A program made the translations under genes and the position numbers. From Acidobacteriota bacterium (GTDB lineage Bacteria; Actinomycetota; Acidimicrobiia; Acidimicrobiales; SHLQ01), in NCBI GenBank assembly GCA_022562835.1, contig JADFOM010000030.1, positions 1 through 15,234 of the forward strand: a DNA stretch of 15,234 bases, in the 5' to 3' direction. Positions 8,851 to 14,842 of this stretch are shown here, in pieces; positions within the stretch are counted from its first letter, which is position 1, and the number at the start of each line of letters is the position of its first letter. The notes under the pieces are model-generated. The model saw only the letters and a list, made by a program, of their open reading frames with translations. It had not been told where the DNA came from and ran no database searches.

Positions 8851-10221
8851 TCAACTTCCAGATCTGATGGTCTGGATTAACTCGGTGACCTGGTCATAGA
8901 TTTGGCGCCGCTCGGACATCAAACCACCGATCTTCTCAACTGCGTGGATGACCGTTGTGTGATCCCGGTTTCCGAAGATGCGACCGATCTCGGGATAGCT
9001 GAGGTCGGTCAGATCGCGACACGCGTACATCGCGATCTGGCGGGCTTGGACGAGAGGTCTGCGTCTAGAGGCGCTGATTATGTCGTCGATGGGTATGGCG
9101 AACTGGGCTGACGTCTTATCAAGAATCAAAGCCGGAGTTATCGGTTTCGGCTGTGATCCAGACATGATGTCGCCGAGAATACGTTCCGCGAGGTCGACGG
9201 TAAGTTCCTCGTCGGTCAACTGGGCGTACGCCGTGACACGGATCAGAGCGCCTTCAATCTCGCGGATGTTGTCGGTTATATGGCTTGCGATGAACACCAG
9301 AACGCCATCAGGGATGGGTTGCGCCTCCATCTCAGCCTTCTTGCGGAGAATCGCGAGCCGTGTCTCTAGATCGGGTGGCTGAATGTCTGTCATCAGACCC
9401 ATCTTGAACCGGCTGCGTAGTCGATCTTCGAGGGTCTTCATCGAGTCTGGAGGTCTATCCGAGGAGAGCACGATCTGTCGTTTGGCCTGGTAGAGCGTGT
9501 TGAACGTGTGGAAGAATTCCTCTTGGAGCGTTTCTTTGCCTTCCATGAACTGAATGTCGTCAACCAACAGGACATCCACATCCCGGTAGCGTTGTTTGAA
9601 GGCCAACTGAGTTCTGTTGCGAATTGCGTCAACGAATTCGTTGAGCAGGGCTTCGGTCGAGATGTATCGCACCGTGTAGTGCGAGTAGTGCTCGTTGACG
9701 TAGCGGCTGATCGCTTGGAGAAGGTGGGTCTTGCCGAGTCCAGCGTCACCGTAGATGAACAGTGGGTTGTAGGAGCGGCCAGGGGTTTCGGCGACGGCTC
9801 TCGCAGCAGCATGTGCGAAACGATTAGAATCGCCTATTACGAAGCTGTCGAACGTGTAACGGTCGTCCCCTGTGGACTCAGTCTTTTCGTCATCAGGTTC
9901 GATGAAAGCGTCGTCAAATTCCTCCTCTTGGCCCATTCCAGCGGGCACGAGGAGACGGTCGGTCTCGGACTCCGTGGTTTGCACATCGATACGCAAATTC
10001 ACTGGTTCAGAGGTCGCGGCAATGATTGCATCCTGGACAATCGAGTGGTATCGCCCTTCGAGGCTCTCTTTGATGCGAAGATTAGGTACGACGAGAACAA
10101 GCTCGTCCTCGCCGTCACGAACAACTGTCACCTGATTGAACGTGCTTTGCCATACAGCGTCCGAAACCTGTTCGCGTATGGTTTGAGCACAGGTTGCCCA
10201 GAGTTGCGTTGCTTCATTCAC
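8851..10221 (-). CDS. dnaA: chromosomal replication initiator protein DnaA
   Basis: DnaA binds origin boxes and, with ATP, melts the DNA and recruits the helicase. From the chosen start the protein has 456 residues. Domain I (about 1-85, WATCAQTIREQVSDAVWQ onward) is followed by a short acidic linker (domain II, about 98-118), the AAA+ domain with Walker A GDAGLGKTH (158-166), Walker B LLVDDIQF (218-225) and the RLRSRF segment (267-272), and domain IV with DLTDLSYPEIGRIFGNRDHT (403-422) for box recognition. I choose GTG at 10219-10221, giving MNEATQLW, because GGAGAAG lies upstream at usable distance. An in-frame ATG at 10261-10263 is possible but would run through a DnaA-box-like site. It is transcribed toward the putative oriC, as in other actinobacteria. 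Confidence 0.97.
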   Translation of the reverse strand: MNEATQLWATCAQTIREQVSDAVWQSTFNQVTVVRDGEDELVLVVPNLRIKESLEGRYHSIVQDAIIAATSEPVNLRIDVQTTESETDRLLVPAGMGQEEEFDDAFIEPDDEKTESTGDDRYTFDSFVIGDSNRFAHAAARAVAETPGRSYNPLFIYGDAGLGKTHLLQAISRYVNEHYSHYTVRYISTEALLNEFVDAIRNRTQLAFKQRYRDVDVLLVDDIQFMEGKETLQEEFFHTFNTLYQAKRQIVLSSDRPPDSMKTLEDRLRSRFKMGLMTDIQPPDLETRLAILRKKAEMEAQPIPDGVLVFIASHITDNIREIEGALIRVTAYAQLTDEELTVDLAERILGDIMSGSQPKPITPALILDKTSAQFAIPIDDIISASRRRPLVQARQIAMYACRDLTDLSYPEIGRIFGNRDHTTVIHAVEKIGGLMSERRQIYDQVTELIQTIRSGS

Positions 10222-10570
10222 GCAGCTGTCTTCTCCGTATGAATCAGCCGTCCACAAATGCATCTACACCTGTGGACAAACACGAGTAGCCGTGGCGGCG
10301 TATGCCGACGATGTTCGCTTTCCTATCCCGGTCGCCCGCTAGCGGACGAGGTGAGGAACCGTAGCACTGGCGATGTCCGAACGCGCAAGGTCGGCTGTGT
10401 GAGCGATCGGATGAGCACCGACGTCACCGCGGGACTTGTCCATTCGTAGGCATTTGTGCGCTACACCACTAACGTGGATGCATTCTGTCCGCAGTTCTTC
10501 GCATCGGCGTTGGTTTGACTTGTTCCCGGTGTGCACAGAGTCTGCAAAAGAGGGATCGCTGGAGGCATTC
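10222..10570. other. dnaA-rpmH divergent intergenic region
   Basis: A 349-base non-coding stretch between the oppositely directed dnaA and rpmH, so it should carry both promoters. It contains a convergent DnaA-box pair near dnaA and a TTGTCCATT (10437-10445, two mismatches) in the middle. For rpmH, TTGACT at 10515-10520 resembles a -35, but no good -10 follows at normal spacing. TAGGCA (10447-10452) with TAACGT (10470-10475), 17 bases apart, is another weak pair. The region is not obviously A+T-rich. No small gene, RNA or terminator could be supported. Confidence 0.6.
10248..10279. promoter_or_regulatory. convergent DnaA-box pair upstream of dnaA
   Basis: CCGTCCACA (plus, 10248-10256; two mismatches) faces an exact TTGTCCACA on the minus strand (10271-10279). 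The shared GTCCACA/TGTGGAC arms are a 7-bp inverted repeat separated by 14 bases. The pair lies 27-58 bases upstream of the chosen dnaA start, a typical position for DnaA autoregulation. That role is inferred; the pair could instead be part of an extended origin. Confidence 0.55.
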
Positions 10571-10705
10571 ATGAAGCGCACTTATCAGCCAAACGTACGG
10601 AAACGTGCCCGCCGGCACGGATTTCGTCATCGCATGTCGTCGCGGGGCGGTCGGGCGATTGTTAAATCGCGCCGGCGGAAGGGTCGTCAGCGACTTTCAG
10701 CGTGA
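10571..10705 (+). CDS. rpmH: 50S ribosomal protein L34
   Basis: A 44-residue, very basic protein beginning MKRTYQPNVRKRARRHGF and containing the L34 core RMSSRGGRAIVKSRRRKGR, a complete match to the family in length and pattern. L34 is a small protein of the large ribosomal subunit that packs against 23S rRNA. The ATG start follows GGAGG (10561-10565) by five bases. Its stop codon overlaps the rnpA start by four bases (GTGA), so L34 and the RNase P protein are likely translated together, as is common at this locus. It is the first gene of the rightward operon. Confidence 0.97.
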   Translation: MKRTYQPNVRKRARRHGFRHRMSSRGGRAIVKSRRRKGRQRLSA

Positions 10706-11034
10706 TTGACGCGATCGCTGATCGTGCAACGTTCGAGAAGCTTTCTGGAGCTCGTAGCGTGCGTACCCGGTCTCTGTGGCTCCGCTATGCGCCTGACGGC
10801 AGTGAGCCCCCTCGCGTCGCGTTTGCGATCGGGCGACAAATCGGAAATGCAGTGACACGTAACAGAATACGCCGTCGGGTGGTGGGTCAATTGCGGGGAT
10901 CGGATGCTATTGAGTTGCCTCCGGGAGCGTATCTATTCGGTGCCATGAGGGAAGTCGTCTCTAGCTCAACAGGGGCACTGCGCACTGAACTCTCGGAACT
11001 CCGACAGAAAATGATCGAACAGGAATCGAAATGA
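10702..11034 (+). CDS. rnpA: ribonuclease P protein component
   Basis: RnpA is the protein cofactor of RNase P, which trims the 5' leader from precursor tRNAs with the catalytic RNA RnpB. The 110-residue protein has the expected N-terminal ATFEKL and LWLRYAP strands, followed by the RNR motif NAVTRNRIRRR (49-59), which contacts the RNA. The C-terminal half (GAYLFGAMREVVSSSTGALRTELSEL) matches the family helix. The GTG start overlaps the rpmH stop (GTGA), and its own stop overlaps the yidD start (ATGA). There is no clear separate Shine-Dalgarno, which fits translational coupling. Overall sequence is divergent, as is usual for RnpA, but the RNR box and position make the call firm. Confidence 0.95.
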   Translation: MIDAIADRATFEKLSGARSVRTRSLWLRYAPDGSEPPRVAFAIGRQIGNAVTRNRIRRRVVGQLRGSDAIELPPGAYLFGAMREVVSSSTGALRTELSELRQKMIEQESK

Positions 11035-11264
11035 GTCCCCTTTCACGATCAATCATATGGTGTATTGAAAGATATCAAGATGCAGTAAAGGACCGCCCCA
11101 CCCCGTGTCGCTATGTACCGACATGTTCATGTTATGCGGTAGAGGCCGTTGAACAGCACGGCGCTGTGCGAGGCAGCTGGTATGCGACGAAGAGGTTGGG
11201 GCGTTGCCATCCGTGGAGTCGGCGCAACGGCCTGGACCCGGTACCTGAAAGGGTAACGAACTGA
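11031..11264 (+). CDS. yidD: YidD membrane-protein insertion efficiency factor
   Basis: A 77-residue protein with the complete YidD signature: CRYVPTCSCYAVEAVEQHG (26-44), the Gly-Ser-Trp helix, GRCHPW (57-62) and GLDPVP (67-72). YidD is a small membrane-associated protein that helps YidC-dependent insertion of inner-membrane proteins. The conserved cysteines (Cys26, Cys32, Cys59) are present, with an extra Cys34. Its start overlaps the rnpA stop (ATGA), with AGGA six bases upstream, and its stop overlaps the yidC ATG (TGATG). The rpmH-rnpA-yidD-yidC order is the standard one. Confidence 0.96.
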   Translation: MSPLSRSIIWCIERYQDAVKDRPTPCRYVPTCSCYAVEAVEQHGAVRGSWYATKRLGRCHPWSRRNGLDPVPERVTN

Positions 11265-12352
11265 TGTTCGATCTAATTGCGCAAATACTCGCCTTTTTCT
11301 ACTCACTAGTACCCAACTATGCGCTCTCGATCGCATTGTTGACGGTGGCTGTGATGACGGTAGTACTTCCACTGACACTCACGAGCACCAAGTCGATGAT
11401 CAAGATGCAGCGTCTCCAGCCGGAGATGCGTGAGATCCAGCAAAAGTACAAAGACGATCGCCAGCGCATGAACGAAGAGCTGATGGCGTTCTACCAGGCG
11501 AATAGCATCAATCCGGTTGGTGGCTGTCTGCCGATGTTTATTCAGCTCCCAATATTCCTCGTCCTGTTTCAGGTGATACGAGGATTAACCCGGCGTACCA
11601 CCGATACCGGGATCATGTTCGGCCAGACGAGTGAGCAGATTGCCGGGCAGGTTGAGCTCACCGGTCCACCGGATGTCGTGCAGAAATTCAACCCGGCGTA
11701 TCTGCATGAAGACAGCACGATGTACGAGGACCTTGCTAACTCCAACGAGATGGTGTCCTTTGGCGTCGACCTCTCCCGATCACTCACCCAGGTTCTGTCC
11801 GATGGAGTTGTGGATGCGCTCCCCTACATCGCCATGATTTTGGTCGTGCTAGGGACGAGTGTGGTACAGCAGCGACAGATCCAAGGTCGAACCCGCAACA
11901 CACAGACGAATTCGCAGCAGCAGATGTTGATGAAGATAATGCCGTATATGTTGCCGATCTTCGCGATCGCCATGCCTGCTGCGCTGCTGGTCTATTTCAT
12001 CATGTCAAACGTGTTCCGCGTTGTGCAGCAGGGATACATCACCAGATCGATGTATGGGGACAACGACGGTGAAATCGAAGTGATTCGTCCCGACACATCG
12101 AAAGCGAAGAGCAAGGCTTCCAAGGCCGAGGTTACAACACAAGCTCGTCCGAAGTCCTCGAGTAAACGCTCAAGCGGTTCGGGAACAAAGAAGAAGTCGA
12201 CGGCGAGCTCCAAGAGTCAGTCATCGAGTTCATCGGCTCGGAGTCGCCGAACAACCGCCGGAGAAGGCGGATCTTCAGGCGGACACTCCGGGCGTACAAC
12301 CGCGGCGGGAACTTCCAAGCCGCGTTCGCGCAAGAAAAAGAAACGAAAGTAG
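11264..12352 (+). CDS. yidC: YidC/Oxa1 family membrane protein insertase
   Basis: YidC inserts and folds membrane proteins, alone or with SecYEG. The 362-residue protein has a first hydrophobic segment (about 8-38), a cytoplasmic hairpin with KSMIKMQRLQPEMREIQQKY (43-62), the signature NPVGGCLPMFIQLPIFLVLF (83-102), a polar outer loop (about 108-182), and hydrophobic segments at about 183-200 and 225-252. There is no large periplasmic domain, as expected for a Gram-positive type. A long basic Ser/Lys/Arg tail (about 275-362, ending SRKKKKRK) probably contacts ribosomes. The position where the hydrophilic-groove arginine usually sits (five residues before the Pro in LPLT) appears to be Met31. 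The ATG overlaps the yidD stop, with AAAGGG upstream. Confidence 0.96.
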   Translation: MFDLIAQILAFFYSLVPNYALSIALLTVAVMTVVLPLTLTSTKSMIKMQRLQPEMREIQQKYKDDRQRMNEELMAFYQANSINPVGGCLPMFIQLPIFLVLFQVIRGLTRRTTDTGIMFGQTSEQIAGQVELTGPPDVVQKFNPAYLHEDSTMYEDLANSNEMVSFGVDLSRSLTQVLSDGVVDALPYIAMILVVLGTSVVQQRQIQGRTRNTQTNSQQQMLMKIMPYMLPIFAIAMPAALLVYFIMSNVFRVVQQGYITRSMYGDNDGEIEVIRPDTSKAKSKASKAEVTTQARPKSSSKRSSGSGTKKKSTASSKSQSSSSSARSRRTTAGEGGSSGGHSGRTTAAGTSKPRSRKKKKRK

Positions 12353-12358
12353 GCAACG

Positions 12359-13285
12359 GTGGATTGGATCGAAACCGTAGGGGACACCATCGAGGATGCG
12401 AAAGACACCGCACTCGATCGACTGGGTGTAGCCATCGACGACGTAGAGTTCGAGGTAGTTGATGATGCAGAGACAGGTTGGTTCGGACGGGTCAAGAGCA
12501 AGGCACGTGTCCGGGCGAGGGTGAAGCCCAACAAGCCTCGCGAGAAACAAGACGATCGTGGTGCACGCCGCGGCCGCGGGCGAGGGCAGGGCCGAGCGAA
12601 GGCTTCAGGCTCGAAGCCGCAGCAGAAGAAATCAGCCAAGTCGGAGGAGTCCACTGGCGAATCAGGGGCTGGGAGAAGTGCTGATAAGACGAAACAGTCG
12701 GAACGTCCCAAGGAACAACGCTCGCCGAAGTCTTCGGCCAAGGCGTCTAAGCGTGATACCAAAACCAAGTCAAAAACACCGGCCACGGCCGAGCGAGGAG
12801 ACACCGTGCGTGAAGATTTGAGCGTCGATGAACAAGCTGAGGTCGCCAAGGCCTTCATGACGGACCTACTCGTCGCATTCGAAATCGACGGCACAGTGGA
12901 AATTTCCACAGTCGACGAGGACACGCGTGAGGTAAGCGCTGATGGTGGTGACGGCATTGGACTTCTGATCGGTCCTAAGGGTCGGACCATCGATGCGATC
13001 CAAGAACTGGTCCGGACGACGGTGCAACGTCGATCGGCCCCTGGATCTGGTCGTGTCAAGGTTGACATCGCTGGATACCGGCAGCGCCGAAAGGAAGCGC
13101 TCGAGCGGTTCGTACTTGGTATTGCCGAGGAGGTCGTCGCCGAGAACGAAGAACGTGCGCTCGAGCCGATGAGTGCATCCGACCGCAAGATTGTCCACGA
13201 TGCGGTATCTGAATTCGAAGGGGTCGACACTCGATCGGATGGCGAAGATCCACGCCGGCGCGTCGTTTTGGTTCCGTCGGATTGA
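12359..13285 (+). CDS. jag: Jag/KhpB-type RNA-binding protein (Jag_N, KH and R3H domains)
   Basis: From GTG at 12359, six bases after the yidC stop, the product has 308 residues. The Jag_N domain (about 1-55: DWIETVGDTIEDAKDTALDR, GWFGRVKSKARV) is followed by a long low-complexity basic linker (about 57-148, rich in Lys, Arg, Ser and Gly). Then come a KH domain with the GPKG loop (205-208) in LLIGPKGRTIDAIQ, and a C-terminal R3H domain containing the Arg276-x3-His280 pair in ASDRKIVHDAV. Jag/KhpB proteins bind single-stranded RNA and affect cell division and envelope growth in Gram-positive bacteria. Location directly after yidC is typical. RNA targets cannot be read from the sequence. Confidence 0.93.
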   Translation: MDWIETVGDTIEDAKDTALDRLGVAIDDVEFEVVDDAETGWFGRVKSKARVRARVKPNKPREKQDDRGARRGRGRGQGRAKASGSKPQQKKSAKSEESTGESGAGRSADKTKQSERPKEQRSPKSSAKASKRDTKTKSKTPATAERGDTVREDLSVDEQAEVAKAFMTDLLVAFEIDGTVEISTVDEDTREVSADGGDGIGLLIGPKGRTIDAIQELVRTTVQRRSAPGSGRVKVDIAGYRQRRKEALERFVLGIAEEVVAENEERALEPMSASDRKIVHDAVSEFEGVDTRSDGEDPRRRVVLVPSD

Positions 13286-13286
13286 A

Positions 13287-13898
13287 GTGGACGTCGCTGA
13301 CGTCCTCGCTCGAGCGGCGCGTGAAGGGTTTTTGACCGAAGACGCATCGCTCAAGGGAACCGACCACACACAAGTTGCGCGTTGGTCATTGCCGTCACCT
13401 CCCGAATCCTGTGTGGATCTCGGCTCGGGTGGCGGCCTTCCTGCTTTTGTGCTCGCCGACCTATGGCCGGACTCACATTGGGTATTGACCGAGCAACGCT
13501 CCACGCGAGCGTCGTTTCTCCGTTGGGCTATCGCAGCACTTGGTTGGAGTGATCGAGTCTCGGTGCTCGACGGAGATGTCGGAGCCGATAAGTTCGCGAG
13601 CTGGCAAGGCCGCACGGTCGACGTGGTGACCGCGCGCTCGTTTGGTCCACGCGCGGTTGTGGTTGAGGTAGCTTCTAATATTCTAAGCGTCGGTGGAATG
13701 ATGCTCGTGAGCGAGCGGCGTGATGGACCAAAATGGCCAGCGGACGCTGTCGCCCTTATGGGGTTTGATCTACTTCGTCAGACGTCCACGAGCAGCGGAA
13801 CTTGGCGGACTTTGCGATTCAGCGGCGATTCCGAGTCTCTGCCTCGGTCCCTCAAGGCCATGCGGAGATCACCGCGATTTGACGACGACGTCGAATAG
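13287..13898 (+). CDS. rsmG: 16S rRNA (guanine-N7)-methyltransferase RsmG
   Basis: RsmG (GidB) methylates a conserved guanine (G527 in E. coli numbering) of 16S rRNA using SAM; its loss gives low-level streptomycin resistance. I choose GTG at 13287, one base after the jag stop, giving about 203 residues. The SAM-binding loop VDLGSGGG is at 43-50, an acidic Glu69 ends the next strand, and TARSFGPRAVVVE (115-127) and VGGMMLVSE (135-143) follow. The wording fits the RsmG branch I associate with Acidimicrobiia rather than the E. coli type. The reading frame stays open upstream into jag, with ATG codons at 13173 and 13239, so a start overlapping jag (219 residues from 13239) is possible. The Shine-Dalgarno for GTG is weak. 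Confidence 0.88.
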   Translation: MDVADVLARAAREGFLTEDASLKGTDHTQVARWSLPSPPESCVDLGSGGGLPAFVLADLWPDSHWVLTEQRSTRASFLRWAIAALGWSDRVSVLDGDVGADKFASWQGRTVDVVTARSFGPRAVVVEVASNILSVGGMMLVSERRDGPKWPADAVALMGFDLLRQTSTSSGTWRTLRFSGDSESLPRSLKAMRRSPRFDDDVE

Positions 13899-13962
13899 GA
13901 TCCGCATACATAGCTTTTGATGTTGCGATTGCTGGTCATAGAGTTGAGCGCACTTGGTTGCG

Positions 13963-13984
13963 CGATGTTTCACGTGAAACATCG
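13963..13984. promoter_or_regulatory. parS: parS centromere site (ParB-binding palindrome)
   Basis: TGTTTCACGTGAAACA at 13966-13981 is a perfect match to the bacterial parS consensus. It extends by three bases on each side to a 22-bp perfect palindrome. It lies in the 158-base gap between rsmG and parA, the expected position near the origin. ParB binds this site, loads onto DNA as a CTP-dependent clamp and spreads, giving ParA a handle on the new origin. Confidence 0.97.
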
Positions 13985-14015
13985 TTGGGTCAACCGATGA
14001 CAGTAGTGGTTGGGA

Positions 14016-14021
14016 TATGAT
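14016..14021 (+). promoter_or_regulatory. possible parA -10 element
   Basis: TATGAT is five of six matches to TATAAT and lies 35 bases before the parA start and 35 bases after parS. No good -35 hexamer sits 16-18 bases upstream (ACCGAT is there), so it would rely on an activator or other contacts. This is a weak call. Confidence 0.3.
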
Positions 14022-14056
14022 GCCCGTGTCCTCGTCCCTGACGTAGAGGAGTCCCT

Positions 14057-14842
14057 TTGTTGGAACCACCATCCCGTCGTCGTCGGACGATCGCAATCGC
14101 CAATCAGAAGGGCGGCGTTGGGAAGACGACCACGACCGTAAACCTTGGGGCATCGCTGGCCGAGATGGGGCTACGGACACTGATCGTCGATCTTGACCCC
14201 CAGGCAAATGCCAGTACTGGTCTCGGTGTGAACCCACGAAACGTAGAGATCGCGATGTACGACGTGCTCCTTCATGACGCACCGATCGAAGACGCGATCG
14301 AAGGTACCTCGGTCCGCAACCTGTTCGTTGCGCCATCGAGTCTCGATCTTGCCGGCGCCGAGATTGAACTTGTGCCTGCCTTCAGTAGAGAGACCCGACT
14401 GAAGCAGGCGATCGACTCGGTTGGTGATCGATACGACTATGTGCTGATCGACTGCCCTCCATCTCTTGGCCTTCTCACGGTCAACGCGTTCTGTGCTGCG
14501 AACGAAGTACTTGTACCAATTCAATGCGAGTACTATGCCCTTGAAGGTCTGGGCCAACTCCTCCGCAACGTCGATCTGGTAAAGAAGAATCTCAATCCCA
14601 ATCTTGATGTGAGCACAATCGTGCTCGTCATGTTCGATGCTCGTACGAACCTCTCTACGCAGGTCGCATCGGAGGTTCGCAGCCACTTTGGAGACAAGGT
14701 CTGCCGGCAGGTCATTCCTCGTTCAATCCGTCTATCTGAGGCACCTTCGTTCGGTCAGCCAATCACAACATTCGACTCGAAATCTCGTGGTGCGATCGCG
14801 TATCGCAGCCTCGCAAAGGAGGTGCATGGTGAACCGACCTAG
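14057..14842 (+). CDS. parA: chromosome partitioning ATPase ParA (Soj)
   Basis: ParA is a deviant Walker ATPase that binds DNA non-specifically and moves ParB-parS complexes apart. The 261-residue protein has a short N-terminus, the deviant Walker A KGGVGKTTTT (18-27) with its signature Lys18, switch I/Walker A' DLDPQANAST (45-54), and Walker B VLIDCPPSLG (129-138). The C-terminal part (IPRSIRLSEAPSFGQPITTFDSKSRGAIAY) is typical of chromosomal ParA/Soj. It lacks an N-terminal DNA-binding extension, as in chromosomal type Ib proteins. Start choice: two adjacent TTG codons at 14057 and 14060 follow AGAGGAG (14045-14051); the second has the more usual spacing. The end overlaps the parB start. 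Confidence 0.97.
   Translation: MLEPPSRRRRTIAIANQKGGVGKTTTTVNLGASLAEMGLRTLIVDLDPQANASTGLGVNPRNVEIAMYDVLLHDAPIEDAIEGTSVRNLFVAPSSLDLAGAEIELVPAFSRETRLKQAIDSVGDRYDYVLIDCPPSLGLLTVNAFCAANEVLVPIQCEYYALEGLGQLLRNVDLVKKNLNPNLDVSTIVLVMFDARTNLSTQVASEVRSHFGDKVCRQVIPRSIRLSEAPSFGQPITTFDSKSRGAIAYRSLAKEVHGEPT
14816..14823 (+). promoter_or_regulatory. strong Shine-Dalgarno for parB inside parA
   Basis: AAGGAGGT is a near-full match to the anti-Shine-Dalgarno and lies within the last codons of parA. It is five bases before GTG 14829 and only two before ATG 14826, which favours the GTG as the parB start. Confidence 0.75.

Noticed and set aside
9508..10242. 244-codon plus-strand open frame opposite dnaA
   Set aside because: Opposite a clear dnaA with all motifs intact; no ribosome-binding site or family pattern supports it.
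10258..10449. Small plus-strand frame in the dnaA-rpmH gap
   Set aside because: No Shine-Dalgarno and no family pattern, and it starts within a DnaA-box pair; more likely regulatory DNA.
12896..12909. Perfect 14-bp palindrome GTGGAAATTTCCAC in jag
   Set aside because: It lies within ordinary Jag coding sequence (TVEIST) with no poly-T tract or regulatory context; a palindrome of this size can occur by chance.
13191..13199. DnaA-box-like TTGTCCACG in jag
   Set aside because: Single site with a mismatch, fully inside the R3H coding region (KIVHD), far from the origin candidates.
12217..13347. 376-codon minus-strand open frame opposite yidC-jag-rsmG
   Set aside because: It is Ser/Arg/Pro-rich low complexity, the reverse of the basic YidC tail and Jag linker, and spans three well-supported plus-strand genes. 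No recognisable domain.
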